DNA of 64,000 bases from Lutibacter sp. A80 (lineage in GTDB: Bacteria; Bacteroidota; Bacteroidia; Flavobacteriales; Flavobacteriaceae). Made by a program: the position numbers and the translations under genes. Each line of letters opens with the position of its first letter. Position 1 is the stretch's first letter. The notes under the pieces were generated by a model. The model did no database searches. It saw only the letters and a program-made list of their open reading frames with translations, and had not been told where the DNA came from. The stretch lies in contig NZ_CP092480.1 in NCBI RefSeq assembly GCF_022429645.1, forward strand, positions 3,392,501 through 3,456,500. The letters are read 5' to 3'. Shown here one piece after another: positions 17,175 through 28,823 of this stretch.

Positions 17175-17747
17175 ATGAAATTTATAAGAACTAACATACC
17201 AGAAGTAATACTTTGTAAGCCAACTATTTTTAAAGATGATAGAGGTTATTTTTATGAAGTTTTCAAAAAAGAAATTTTTGAAGAATTTATTGGTTATAAA
17301 GTAGACTTTTGTCAAGATAATGAAGCAAAATCTTCAAAAGGTGTATTGCGTGGTTTGCATTATCAATTACCACCATTTGCTCAATCTAAATTAGTAAGAG
17401 TTGTTAAAGGGAAAGTAATAGATGTAGTTGTAGATATTCGAAAAAATTCTAAAACATTTGGAGAAAAAGTTATTGTAGAGTTAAGCGAAGAAAATAAACA
17501 CCAACTTTTTGTTCCTAAAGGGTTTGCTCACGGATATTTGACCTTAAGTGATGATACTATTTTTAGCTATAAGGTTGATGCTTATTATAATAAAGAATCG
17601 GAACGAGGTATTTTATATAATGACGATGAGTTAGCTATAGATTGGGTTTTTTCTGAAGATAAATTAATTATTTCAGAAAAAGATAAAGTACAAGAGCCTT
17701 TTAATAAAGCCGATTTATTTGAACCAACTTTTAAGCTGTATGATTAA
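17175..17747 (+). CDS. rfbC: dTDP-4-dehydrorhamnose 3,5-epimerase (RmlC)
   Basis: A cupin enzyme that epimerises C3 and C5 of dTDP-4-keto-6-deoxyglucose. The 190 residues include DDRGYFYEVFKKE, the catalytic histidine region GVLRGLHYQLPPFAQSKLVRV, VVDIRKNSKTFG, FVPKGFAHGYLTL with its catalytic tyrosine partner nearby, and LAIDW. The stop overlaps the preferred rfbD start by eight bases, indicating coupled translation. A 105-base spacer separates it from rfbA. Confidence 0.95.
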   Translation: MKFIRTNIPEVILCKPTIFKDDRGYFYEVFKKEIFEEFIGYKVDFCQDNEAKSSKGVLRGLHYQLPPFAQSKLVRVVKGKVIDVVVDIRKNSKTFGEKVIVELSEENKHQLFVPKGFAHGYLTLSDDTIFSYKVDAYYNKESERGILYNDDELAIDWVFSEDKLIISEKDKVQEPFNKADLFEPTFKLYD

Positions 17748-18600
17748 TGTATTAGTAACGGGTTCAAAAGGTCAATTAGGTGTTGCTATGCAAAATATTG
17801 CTAGAAATTATTCTAATTATACCTGTTATTTTACGGGTAAAAAAGAATTAAACATTGTTAATTCGGAAGCTGTTGCAGCCTTTATTGCTACTAATAATAT
17901 TAAAGTAATTGTAAATTGTGCAGCTTATACAGCAGTTGATAAAGCTGAAGATGAACAGGATTTAGCAACTGAAATTAATTATCTAGCAGTAGAAAATTTA
18001 GCACGTATTTCTAAACAATTTAAAATTAAATTAATACATATTTCAACCGATTATGTTTTTGATGGGACTTCAAAAAGGCCTTATTTAGAAACAGCAGATA
18101 CAAACCCAACAAATAATTATGGTAAGTCTAAATTAAAGGGTGAAAAAGCTTTGTTAAAAATAAATCCAGAAAATTCGGTTATAGTAAGAACCTCTTGGTT
18201 GTATTCTTTACACGGAACAAATTTTGTAAACACTATGTTAAGGTTGTTTAAAAGCAATAAAACTGTAAAAGTAGTTTCAGATCAAATAGGGTCGCCAACA
18301 AATGCAACCGATTTAGCAAATCTTATATTTACAATACTTCCAAAAATTAAAAACAAAAAAGTTGAATTATATCATTATTCAAATATGGGAAGTTGTAGTT
18401 GGTTTCAATTTGCACAAGAAATAGCTAACTTAACTAACAGTAGTTGTATTGTAGAACCGATTCTATCAAAAGATTTTAATTCAAAAGTAAAGCGTCCAAA
18501 ATATAGTTTATTAAATACTGATAAAATACAGCAAACATTTAATGTTGAAATACTATCTTGGCAAGATTCTTTAAAAAAATGTTTAAATAAAATAAAATAA
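17740..18600 (+). CDS. rfbD: dTDP-4-dehydrorhamnose reductase (RmlD)
   Basis: Reduces dTDP-4-keto-L-rhamnose to dTDP-L-rhamnose with NAD(P)H. Short-chain dehydrogenase fold: NVLVTGSKGQLG at the N-terminus, NCAAYTAVDKAEDE, STDYVFDGTSKRPYLE and the catalytic YGKSKLKGEK. An earlier in-frame ATG adds seven residues, but the ATG overlapping the rfbC stop gives the standard N-terminus and a usual length of 286 residues, so that start is chosen. rfbB follows after three bases. Confidence 0.94.
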   Translation: MINVLVTGSKGQLGVAMQNIARNYSNYTCYFTGKKELNIVNSEAVAAFIATNNIKVIVNCAAYTAVDKAEDEQDLATEINYLAVENLARISKQFKIKLIHISTDYVFDGTSKRPYLETADTNPTNNYGKSKLKGEKALLKINPENSVIVRTSWLYSLHGTNFVNTMLRLFKSNKTVKVVSDQIGSPTNATDLANLIFTILPKIKNKKVELYHYSNMGSCSWFQFAQEIANLTNSSCIVEPILSKDFNSKVKRPKYSLLNTDKIQQTFNVEILSWQDSLKKCLNKIK

Positions 18601-18603
18601 ATT

Positions 18604-19611
18604 ATGAATTCTATTTTAGTTACAGGCGGAGCTGGATTTATTGGCTCAAATTTAGTTGAATATTTAGTTAATAAATATCCAGATTTTAAAATTGTAGTTG
18701 TAGATGCTTTAACGTATGCGGGAGATTTAGAGAATTTAAATACAGTAAAAAAATTAAAAAACTTTACTTTTGTACATGGCTCTATCTGTGATCGTGGTTT
18801 AATGGAACGCGTATTTGAACATTATATAGTACACGGTGTTATTCACTTGGCAGCAGAATCTCATGTAGATAATTCTATAAATGAACCAGATGTTTTTATA
18901 GAAACCAACGTTAAAGGTACTTTTACGTTAATAGATGTAGCTTATAAATACTGGATGGAAAAACCATTTGTATTTAAAAATGGATTCGAAAGTGCAAAAT
19001 TTTTACACGTCTCTACAGATGAAGTATATGGAACTTTAGGTGAAACAGGCCTATTTACAGAAAAAACAGCTTATGCACCAAATTCACCTTACAGTGCTTC
19101 AAAAGCAAGTAGCGATATGATTGTAAGAAGTTACCATCACACATATGGTATGCATACAATTATTACAAATTGCTCTAATAATTATGGTCCACATCAACAC
19201 GATGAAAAATTGATTCCAACAGTTATTAGAAAAGCTTTAGCTGGTGAAGAAATTCCTATTTATGGTGATGGAAAAAATATTAGAGATTGGTTGTATGTAT
19301 TAGATCATTGTGCTGGTATTGATCTTGCCTACGATTATGGAAAAAGCGGAGAAGTATACAATATAGGAGGAAAGAACGAACGCAATAATAATTATATAGC
19401 AACTAAAATATGTGAGTTGTTAGATAAATTAGTGCCAAAAAAAATAAGTTATAAAGAACAAATTAAATATGTAAAAGATCGTGCTGGGCACGATTTTAGA
19501 TATGCAATTGACGCTAGTAAAATTGAAAGTGAATTAGGTTGGAAAGCTGCTGAAAATTTTGAGTCTGGAATATTAAAAACTGTGGAGTGGTACATTAAAA
19601 AGTATAAATAG
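18604..19611 (+). CDS. rfbB: dTDP-glucose 4,6-dehydratase (RmlB)
   Basis: Converts dTDP-glucose to dTDP-4-keto-6-deoxyglucose. The 335 residues carry the NAD motif TGGAGFIGSN, HLAAESHVDNSI, the catalytic STDEVYGTLG, and YSASKASSDMIVRSYHHTYG with the YxxxK pair. GPHQHDEKLIPTVIRKAL and GDGKNIRDWLYVLDHC complete the fold. It sits directly after rfbD; the A-C-D-B order is common in Bacteroidota. It is slightly shorter than the usual 350 residues, without any missing motif. Confidence 0.95.
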   Translation: MNSILVTGGAGFIGSNLVEYLVNKYPDFKIVVVDALTYAGDLENLNTVKKLKNFTFVHGSICDRGLMERVFEHYIVHGVIHLAAESHVDNSINEPDVFIETNVKGTFTLIDVAYKYWMEKPFVFKNGFESAKFLHVSTDEVYGTLGETGLFTEKTAYAPNSPYSASKASSDMIVRSYHHTYGMHTIITNCSNNYGPHQHDEKLIPTVIRKALAGEEIPIYGDGKNIRDWLYVLDHCAGIDLAYDYGKSGEVYNIGGKNERNNNYIATKICELLDKLVPKKISYKEQIKYVKDRAGHDFRYAIDASKIESELGWKAAENFESGILKTVEWYIKKYK

Positions 19612-19700
19612 GCGTTTAGTTGTATAGAAGTATTTACAAAATAATAAAAAATACAATTGTGAGTATTCACAATAATAAATATTCAAGTTCAAAAAATTAA

Positions 19701-20984
19701 ATGAAAGAACAAATTAAAATAGCAATTATAGGTTTAGGTTATGTAGGGTTGCCTTTAGCTCGGTTATTCGCTACTAAATATAATGTTATTGGTTTTGATA
19801 TTGATAAAGAACGTGTTGCCGAATTAAACAAGGGGTTAGATAGTACTTTGGAGGTTTCAGAAGATGTTTTAAAAAACGTACTTGTAACCAATCCAGAAAG
19901 TGAAAAAGGATTGTTTTGTACTACTTCATTAGATGTAATAAAAGATTGTAATTATTTTATTGTTACAGTACCAACTCCTGTTGATAAAAAAAATAAACCA
20001 GATTTAACACCACTAATTAAATCAAGTGAAGCAGTTGGTAATGTTTTAAATAAAAAAGATATAGTTATCTATGAGTCAACAGTGTATCCGGGAGCAACTG
20101 AAGAGGTTTGTGTCCCTATTTTAGAAGAAATTTCGGGACTTAAATTTAATAAAGATTTTTATGTAGGTTATTCGCCAGAGCGTATTAATCCAGGAGATAA
20201 AGAACATACCGTTGAAAAAATATTAAAAGTTACATCAGGCTCTACGCCTAAAATTGGCGAAAAAGTTAATAATTTATATGCTTCTGTAATTACTGCAGGA
20301 ACACATTTAGCACCAACAATTAAAGTTGCTGAGGCAGCAAAAGTGATAGAGAATTCGCAAAGAGATATTAATATTGCTTTTGTTAATGAACTGGCAAAAA
20401 TATTTAATTTACTAAATATTGATACACAAGCAGTATTAGAAGCCGCAGGAACAAAGTGGAATTTTTTACCTTTTAAGCCAGGTTTAGTGGGTGGACATTG
20501 TATTGGTGTAGATCCATATTACTTGGCGCAAAAAGCACAAGAAGTTGGTTATCATCCAGAAATTATTTTAGCAGGTAGGAGAATGAATGATAGTATGGGC
20601 AATTATGTAGCATCTGAAGTGGTAAAGCTTTTAGTACAACAAGATATTAAAGTTAAAAATTCGAAAATTTTAGTATTAGGAATCACTTTTAAAGAAAATT
20701 GTCCCGATGTTAGAAATACAAAAGTTGTAGATGTAATACGCAATCTAAAAGAATTTGGAACAAATGTTACCATTTTTGATCCTTGGGCAAATAGTAACGA
20801 AGTAAAACAAGAGTATGGAATTGAGACTGTTAAGAATATACCTCAAAATATATTTGATGGAATTGTATTAGCAGTTTCTCATAAAGAATTTTTAGAAATA
20901 GATTTTAATAAATATTTAAATCCAAAAGGAATTATATACGATGTAAAAGGTGTTTTGAATTGTAAAGTACAAGGAAAGTTGTAA
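19701..20984 (+). CDS. UDP-N-acetylhexosamine 6-dehydrogenase (WbpA/TviB type)
   Basis: A 427-residue nucleotide-sugar dehydrogenase that oxidises C6 of a UDP-HexNAc to a uronic acid. It shows GLGYVGLPLARLF with the NAD motif at the N-terminus, VPTPVDKKNKPDLTPL, YESTVYPGATEEVC, YSPERINPGD, the substrate blocks KVIENSQRDINIAFVNEL, and the catalytic cysteine in VGGHCIGVDPYYL. This residue pattern belongs to the WbpA/TviB branch rather than to UDP-glucose dehydrogenase. Together with the WbpB-like gene downstream it suggests the first two steps towards a diamino-uronic acid sugar. GlcNAc or GalNAc specificity is not settled. Confidence 0.88.
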   Translation: MKEQIKIAIIGLGYVGLPLARLFATKYNVIGFDIDKERVAELNKGLDSTLEVSEDVLKNVLVTNPESEKGLFCTTSLDVIKDCNYFIVTVPTPVDKKNKPDLTPLIKSSEAVGNVLNKKDIVIYESTVYPGATEEVCVPILEEISGLKFNKDFYVGYSPERINPGDKEHTVEKILKVTSGSTPKIGEKVNNLYASVITAGTHLAPTIKVAEAAKVIENSQRDINIAFVNELAKIFNLLNIDTQAVLEAAGTKWNFLPFKPGLVGGHCIGVDPYYLAQKAQEVGYHPEIILAGRRMNDSMGNYVASEVVKLLVQQDIKVKNSKILVLGITFKENCPDVRNTKVVDVIRNLKEFGTNVTIFDPWANSNEVKQEYGIETVKNIPQNIFDGIVLAVSHKEFLEIDFNKYLNPKGIIYDVKGVLNCKVQGKL

Positions 20985-21032
20985 TGGTAAAGGTTAAATT
21001 CAAATCAAAAGTTAAACGATAATAAATTAATA

Positions 21033-23352
<2,320 letters not shown>

Positions 23353-23498
23353 TATAGTTTAAAAGTAAAAGTTGAAAAATTTCAGAATTGCAGAGAGGTT
23401 CAAAGTTTAAAGTTGTGAGGCAGTAATATAACAAAGTTACGTTTCTCAACACTAAATACCAGGTGTCGAATTCTTCAATTCAAAAATAATTCTATAAA

Positions 23499-24539
23499 AT
23501 GCAAGTTGATTATATAATTGTTGGTTTAGGTTTGGCAGGTTTGGCTTTTTCGAAAGAGTTAGAAAGGCACAATAAAACGTACATAATTTATGAAGATAAT
23601 TCTCAAAACTCGTCAATAGTTGCTGGAGGAATGTACAATCCAGTAATTTTAAAGCGATTTACACCTGTTTGGGATGCCATAAGTCAACTTAAAATTGCAA
23701 TTCCTTTTTATGAGGATTTACAAAAAGAATTCAAGTCTAAATACCATCATTCAGTTGATATTTATCGAATATTTAAATCTATAGAAGAGCAAAATAATTG
23801 GTTTGTAGCAAGTGATAAACCATTGCTTTCAAATTATATGGAGCCTAAGGTTATTCACGAAAAACATGAGGGTGTTCATGCAGATTTTGGTTACGGAAAA
23901 CTTAAAAATACTGGTAGAATTGATACAAAATTGTTGCTAGAAAATTATAGAAGTTCTTTAAAAGATAGAAAACTTCTTAAAAATGAAAGTTTTCAATACA
24001 ATAATTTAAAAATTGAAGCGGATTCAGTTATGTATAATGGAATTAAAGCTTCAAAAATAGTATGCTGTGAGGGATTTGGATTAAAACAAAATCCTTATTT
24101 TAATTATTTACCTATGCAAGAAGCAAAAGGGGAATTGTTAATAATACATGCGCCTAACTTAACTATTAATTTTTTAATAAAAGCTGCAGTTTTTATACTT
24201 CCTTTAGGGAATAATTATTATAAAGTAGGGGCTACTTTTAATTGGAAAGATACTACTCAAAAACCAACTGAATCTGGTAAAGAAGAATTATTAACAAAAT
24301 TAAAAACGTTTATTACTGTTCCATTTAAAGTAGTTGACCATGTTGCGGGTATTAGGCCAACAATAAAGGATAGAAGACCATTGGTTGGTGTACATCCAAA
24401 ATATTCAAATTTGGCAATTTTAAACGGTTTAGGAACGCGTGGGGTAATGATAGCACCAAAAGCAGCCAAATTACTTTATAATCATTTAGAATGTGGAGAA
24501 CCTATAGAAAAAGAATTTTCTATTGCTCGTTTTTCGTAA
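23499..24539 (+). CDS. FAD-dependent oxidoreductase, DAO/DadA-like
   Basis: A 346-residue flavoprotein of the D-amino-acid oxidase superfamily. The FAD-binding motif VGLGLAGLAF is at the N-terminus (residues about 7-16). The C-terminal VDHVAGIRPTIKDRRPLVG and NGLGTRGVMIAPKAAKLLYNHL form the second nucleotide-contact region. The body contains a GGMYNPVILKRFTPVW block that is characteristic of a flavobacterial subgroup. The substrate is unknown. The gene stands alone; its last 20 bases overlap the end of the convergent DUF983 gene. Confidence 0.8.
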   Translation: MQVDYIIVGLGLAGLAFSKELERHNKTYIIYEDNSQNSSIVAGGMYNPVILKRFTPVWDAISQLKIAIPFYEDLQKEFKSKYHHSVDIYRIFKSIEEQNNWFVASDKPLLSNYMEPKVIHEKHEGVHADFGYGKLKNTGRIDTKLLLENYRSSLKDRKLLKNESFQYNNLKIEADSVMYNGIKASKIVCCEGFGLKQNPYFNYLPMQEAKGELLIIHAPNLTINFLIKAAVFILPLGNNYYKVGATFNWKDTTQKPTESGKEELLTKLKTFITVPFKVVDHVAGIRPTIKDRRPLVGVHPKYSNLAILNGLGTRGVMIAPKAAKLLYNHLECGEPIEKEFSIARFS

Positions 24540-24909
24540 ATTTTTTATCGAAATGTACAAAAATATTGATCCAAATAATTCGAGAAAAACGTAAAGAAAA
24601 AGGAGCCGTTAATATTAAAACAACAACAATAGGAATAAAACTCTCTAATAAACTAAGCTTAAAAACAAGTGTTGAAATAATAAATGTGATTATTGAAATA
24701 CCTACAGTAAGTGCGTATGTAACATACATAGCTCCATAATAAAACGAAGGTTCCATCATATATTTTAAATTACATTTAGAACAGTTTTCTTTCATTTTAA
24801 ATGCATTTTTAAACTTTAAGATGTTGTTTTCTTCCATAAAATCACCTTCATGGCATCTTGGACATTTATTAAATAATATACTGTAGAGTTTAGATCCTTT
24901 TTTAAACAT
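24520..24909 (-). CDS. DUF983 membrane protein
   Basis: A 129-residue protein with two zinc-ribbon-like cysteine pairs at the N-terminus (CPRCHEGDF and CSKCNLKY), followed by two hydrophobic membrane segments (about residues 58-80 and 87-107). The sequence MMEPSFYYGAMYVTYALTVG is a DUF983 hallmark. Function is not established. The gene is convergent with the flavoprotein and overlaps it tail to tail by 20 bases. It is divergent from the ABC-F gene across a short gap that holds the ABC-F promoter. Confidence 0.85.
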   Translation of the reverse strand: MFKKGSKLYSILFNKCPRCHEGDFMEENNILKFKNAFKMKENCSKCNLKYMMEPSFYYGAMYVTYALTVGISIITFIISTLVFKLSLLESFIPIVVVLILTAPFSLRFSRIIWINIFVHFDKKFTKNEQ

Positions 24910-24948
24910 TTTTAAATATATTTTCTTACTCTAAAATAAGAACTTTAA

Positions 24949-24979
24949 TTGAGTGGCTAAAATTTTTATAGTAAGTTTG
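24949..24979 (+). promoter_or_regulatory. Promoter of the ABC-F gene
   Basis: TTG at 24949-24951, 20 nt, then TAAGTTTG at 24972-24979 fits the flavobacterial consensus. The leader to the ABC-F start would be about 40 nt. Confidence 0.6.
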
Positions 24980-25025
24980 CAAGGTTTTATAGAAAAACAA
25001 AAATAGACATTAAATTACAATAACA

Positions 25026-26945
25026 ATGCTTAACGTACATAATTTATCGGTTTCTTTTGCCGGTTCCGATTTGTTTTCGGGAATAACTTTTAAGTTAAAT
25101 AAAGGAGATAGAATTGGGTTAATTGGAAAAAATGGAGCAGGAAAATCTACTTTATTAAAAGTTATTTCTCAAGATATAGAAAGTTCTGGAGGAACTATGG
25201 CTTTTGATAAAGATGTACGCATCGGTTTTTTACGTCAAGATATAGATTTTGAAGAAGGAAGAACTATTTTAGAAGAAGCGTATCAAGCCTTTGAAGAAAT
25301 AAAACAAATTGAAGCTAAATTAGATCAAATTAATCTTGAATTAGCTGAAAGAACAGATTATGAAAGTGATTATTATCACGATTTAATGGTTGATATTAAC
25401 GAATATACGCACCGTTATGAACTTTTAGGGGGTTATAATTATAAAGGCAATACCGAGAAAATTTTACAAGGTTTAGGTTTTCAAAGAGAAGATTTTGATA
25501 AGTTAACAAGTACTTTTTCGGGAGGTTGGAGAATGCGTATAGAATTGGCAAAATTATTATTACAGAATAATGATATTTTATTATTGGATGAGCCAACAAA
25601 CCATTTAGATATTGAATCTATTATTTGGTTAGAAAATTTTTTAAAAAACTATGCAGGGGCAATTGTGCTAGTTTCGCACGATAAAATGTTTTTAGACAAT
25701 GTAACAAATAGAACTATTGAAATTTCATTAGGTAAAATTTACGATTACAAAAAACCGTATTCTCAGTTTTTATTATTGCGAGGTGAAATAAAAGAAAAAC
25801 AACTACAAGCACAAAAAAATCAAGAAAAAGAAATTAAGGCAACACAGTTATTAATTGATAAATTTAGAGCCAAAGCTAATAAAGCTACAATGGCACAATC
25901 TTTAATTAAAAAACTGGATAAAGTTGAACGTATTGAAGTTGATGATGATGATAATGCTGTAATGAATGTGCGTTTTCAAATTTCAAAAGAACCAGGTAAA
26001 ATTGTTGTTGAAGCCGAAGATTTATCTAAAAGTTATGGAGATAAGCACGTGCTAGAAAACGTAAATTTACTAATTGAAAGAAATAGTAAAATTGCATTTG
26101 TAGGTCAAAACGGACAAGGAAAATCGACTTTAGCTAAAATTATGGTGGGCGAAATTGCACATGGTGGACACCTAAAATTGGGTCATAACGTTGAAATTGG
26201 GTATTTTGCTCAAAATCAATCGGAATATTTAGATCCAGAAAAAACGGTTTTAGAAATAATGGAAGATGCCGCAAATGATACTAATAGAATGCGTGTTAGA
26301 GATATGTTAGGTGCATTCTTATTTGGTGGTGAAGCCGTTGATAAAAAAGCAAAAATGCTTTCTGGGGGTGAAAGAAATAGATTGGCACTTTGTAAATTAT
26401 TGCTTTCTCCATTTAATGTTTTAATAATGGATGAGCCTACAAACCATTTAGATATTGCTTCAAAAAATGTTTTAAAGCAAGCACTTCAAAATTTTGACGG
26501 TACATTAATTGTTGTTTCGCACGATAGAGATTTTCTACAAGGGCTAACAACAACCGTTTATGGATTTAAAGATAAAGTGATAAAAGAATATTTAGGAGAT
26601 ATTGATTTTTTCTTGGAACAACATCAAATAGAAAATTTAAGAGAAGCAGAAAAAAGAACGGTAGTTGATAAAAAACCTGTTAAGGTTAAAAAAGAGGCTC
26701 ATCAACTATCTAGAGCAGAGGAAAAAGAATTAAAAAAGTTAAAGAATAAACTGGCCAAAATTGAGGTTGAAATAGATACTTTAGAAAAAGAAATTTTAGA
26801 ATTGGATGCGGCACTTGAAAAAGATTATGAAAGTAAAGCCTCTGAACCAAATTTTTTCGAAAACTACAAAGCTAAAAAACAAAAAGTAGAAACTTTAATG
26901 GATGATTGGTCTCAACTAGAAGAAAAGATTGAAGCGTGTTCTTAG
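25026..26945 (+). CDS. ABC-F family ribosome-associated ATPase (Uup-like)
   Basis: A cytosolic protein with two fused ABC ATPase domains and no membrane segments. Domain 1 has Walker A GKNGAGKST (about residues 36-44), signature FSGGW and Walker B LLLDEPTNHLD; domain 2 has GQNGQGKST, LSGGERNRLALCKLL and LIMDEPTNHLD. The linker between them is the charged arm typical of ABC-F proteins. The last 80 residues form a Lys/Glu-rich coiled coil, as in Uup. Such proteins act on the ribosomal E site; a resistance role cannot be excluded but housekeeping is likelier. At 639 residues the length is normal. Its stop overlaps the GTG start of the next gene. Confidence 0.92.
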   Translation: MLNVHNLSVSFAGSDLFSGITFKLNKGDRIGLIGKNGAGKSTLLKVISQDIESSGGTMAFDKDVRIGFLRQDIDFEEGRTILEEAYQAFEEIKQIEAKLDQINLELAERTDYESDYYHDLMVDINEYTHRYELLGGYNYKGNTEKILQGLGFQREDFDKLTSTFSGGWRMRIELAKLLLQNNDILLLDEPTNHLDIESIIWLENFLKNYAGAIVLVSHDKMFLDNVTNRTIEISLGKIYDYKKPYSQFLLLRGEIKEKQLQAQKNQEKEIKATQLLIDKFRAKANKATMAQSLIKKLDKVERIEVDDDDNAVMNVRFQISKEPGKIVVEAEDLSKSYGDKHVLENVNLLIERNSKIAFVGQNGQGKSTLAKIMVGEIAHGGHLKLGHNVEIGYFAQNQSEYLDPEKTVLEIMEDAANDTNRMRVRDMLGAFLFGGEAVDKKAKMLSGGERNRLALCKLLLSPFNVLIMDEPTNHLDIASKNVLKQALQNFDGTLIVVSHDRDFLQGLTTTVYGFKDKVIKEYLGDIDFFLEQHQIENLREAEKRTVVDKKPVKVKKEAHQLSRAEEKELKKLKNKLAKIEVEIDTLEKEILELDAALEKDYESKASEPNFFENYKAKKQKVETLMDDWSQLEEKIEACS

Positions 26946-27868
26946 AAGCTAAAAAAAGTAATATACAACAAATTCATTTTTCTGAAATAGCCAATTCAGG
27001 GGTTTCATTATATATTAAGCGAGAAGATCAATTACATCCGTTTATATCTGGAAATAAATATCGAAAATTAAAATACAATCTTGTAGAAGCTTCAAGCCAA
27101 CAAAAAAATACACTATTAACTTTTGGAGGTGCATATTCTAACCATATTGCTGCCGCTGCCGCTGCAGGGTTTCAATTTGGGTTTAAAACTATTGGAGTTA
27201 TTAGAGGAGATGAATTGGCAAACGATTTAGAAAAAGTATTGCAACAAAATCCAACTTTAAGGTTTGCTTCAGAACATAATATGCAATTTCATTTTGTTTC
27301 TAGAAGTGCATATAGAGAGAAAAATTCAGAAGTATTTATAGATAATTTAAAGCAAGAATTTGGTGATTTTTACCTTGTTCCAGAAGGAGGGACGAATAAG
27401 TTTGCGGTAAAAGGATGCGAGGAAATTTTAAATGAAGAAGATGCTATTTACAATGTAATTTGTTCAGCTGTTGGTACAGGTGGTACAATTTCAGGAATTA
27501 TAAATTCTACAAAAAAACATCAAAAAACTATTGGTTTTCCTGCTTTAAAAGGAGATTTTCTTAAACATGAAATTAAAAAATATGTACTAACTAATAAAAA
27601 TTGGAGTTTAAATACAGACTATCATTTTGGAGGTTATGCTAAGGTTTCAGAAGATTTAATTTATTTTATTAATAAATTTAAAAAAGAAACTGGAATTCCT
27701 TTAGATCCGGTTTATACGGGTAAACTATTATTTGGAATTGTGGATTTAATAAAAAATGATTATTTTGAAGCTGGAACTAATATTTTAGCAATTCATACCG
27801 GAGGTTTACAGGGAATTGAAGGAATGAATGTATATTTGAAAAATAAAAATTTAAAAGAAATAGTTTAG
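26936..27868 (+). CDS. PLP-dependent ACC deaminase/D-cysteine desulfhydrase-like enzyme
   Basis: A fold-type II PLP enzyme of 310 residues. The PLP lysine is in SGNKYRKLKYNL (about residue 40), preceded by YIKREDQLHP, and FGGAYSNHIAAAAAAG and SAVGTGGTISGI form the cofactor-binding loops. The C-terminus HTGGLQGIEGM matches the family. It starts at a GTG inside the last codons of the ABC-F gene (10-base overlap), so translation is coupled. Substrate (1-aminocyclopropane-1-carboxylate, D-cysteine or another small amino acid) cannot be decided from sequence. Confidence 0.82.
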   Translation: MFLEAKKSNIQQIHFSEIANSGVSLYIKREDQLHPFISGNKYRKLKYNLVEASSQQKNTLLTFGGAYSNHIAAAAAAGFQFGFKTIGVIRGDELANDLEKVLQQNPTLRFASEHNMQFHFVSRSAYREKNSEVFIDNLKQEFGDFYLVPEGGTNKFAVKGCEEILNEEDAIYNVICSAVGTGGTISGIINSTKKHQKTIGFPALKGDFLKHEIKKYVLTNKNWSLNTDYHFGGYAKVSEDLIYFINKFKKETGIPLDPVYTGKLLFGIVDLIKNDYFEAGTNILAIHTGGLQGIEGMNVYLKNKNLKEIV

Positions 27869-27870
27869 AG

Positions 27871-28674
27871 ATGAGGCTTAAATATTTTTTAATAGGAGTT
27901 TTAACAATCAGTTTATTAGTAAGTTGTAAATCTAAAAAAAAGCTTGCAGAAAAAAAGGTAACTACTACTCATAAAAAAATGGTAGTAAAATCTTCAAGAG
28001 ATACCGATTCTAAAAAAGTAACTATACAATCGAATACCAATTCAACTATAAAAAATTCTACTTTAGAGTATATAGAGCAGTTTAAAGATGCTGCAATGAG
28101 AGATATGCGTAACTATAAAATTCCTGCAAGTATAAAATTAGCGCAAGGTATTTTAGAGTCTTCAAGCGGTAACAGTCAATTAACAAGAAAATCTAACAAT
28201 CATTTCGGAATAAAATGTCATAAAGGTTGGGAAGGTGATAGAACGTATCATGATGATGATGAAAAAGGGGAATGTTTTAGAGTGTATAAAGATCCTGCAA
28301 ACTCGTATAAAGACCATTCTTTATTTTTAACCAGTAGATCTAGATATTCAAAATTATTTAAACTAAAACCAGGCGATTATGTTAAGTGGGCAAAAGGTTT
28401 AAGTGAGGCTGGTTATGCGACTGATAGAAGGTATCCTGCAAAATTAATTGCTATAATAGAAAAATATGATTTGCATAAATATGATACTCAAGTTTTAGGA
28501 AAATCTTTTGAATATCCTAAAAATAATAATCTAAAAAATCATATTGTAGTTAAAGGAGATACGTTGTATTCACTTTCAAGAAAATATGGTTTAACGGTAG
28601 CGGAGCTAAAAAAAATGAATAGTTTAAATTCTAACACTATTAGCATTGGGCAAACCTTAATAGTTACAAAATAA
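27871..28674 (+). CDS. N-acetylglucosaminidase lipoprotein with LysM domain
   Basis: A 267-residue cell-wall hydrolase. The signal ends in lipobox LLVSC, so it is lipid-anchored. After a Lys/Thr/Ser-rich linker (residues 25-65), the glucosaminidase domain (about 66-205) shows IPASIKLAQGILESSSGNSQL with the catalytic glutamate, NNHFGIKCHKGWEGD, and SEAGYATDRRYPAKLI. A LysM peptidoglycan-binding repeat closes the protein (HIVVKGDTLYSLSRKYGLT, about 220-266). It follows the PLP enzyme by two bases. Likely role: trimming peptidoglycan glycan strands during growth. Confidence 0.9.
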   Translation: MRLKYFLIGVLTISLLVSCKSKKKLAEKKVTTTHKKMVVKSSRDTDSKKVTIQSNTNSTIKNSTLEYIEQFKDAAMRDMRNYKIPASIKLAQGILESSSGNSQLTRKSNNHFGIKCHKGWEGDRTYHDDDEKGECFRVYKDPANSYKDHSLFLTSRSRYSKLFKLKPGDYVKWAKGLSEAGYATDRRYPAKLIAIIEKYDLHKYDTQVLGKSFEYPKNNNLKNHIVVKGDTLYSLSRKYGLTVAELKKMNSLNSNTISIGQTLIVTK

Positions 28675-28763
28675 TTTTTTCAGCTGGAAAAGTAGCTAAA
28701 GAAGTTTAGAAAAATTGATATAAGTTAACTTTTATAGTTTATTAAGTATTTCTTTTATAAAAA

Positions 28764-28794
28764 AAAGTGTTGCAAAAAAATATTGCAACACTTT
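28764..28794 (-). terminator. Terminator of the small Spy-like gene
   Basis: AAAGTGTTGCAA and TTGCAACACTTT form a perfect 12-bp stem. Read on the minus strand the stem is followed by TTTTT, so it ends the convergent minus-strand gene. On the plus strand no T-run follows. Confidence 0.85.
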
Positions 28795-28823
28795 AAATAT
28801 CAGCAAACTAAACAAACTGATTT

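Noticed and set aside
17719-17740. Earlier ATG for rfbD
   Set aside because: It adds seven residues before the normal RmlD N-terminus; the ATG overlapping the rfbC stop fits better.
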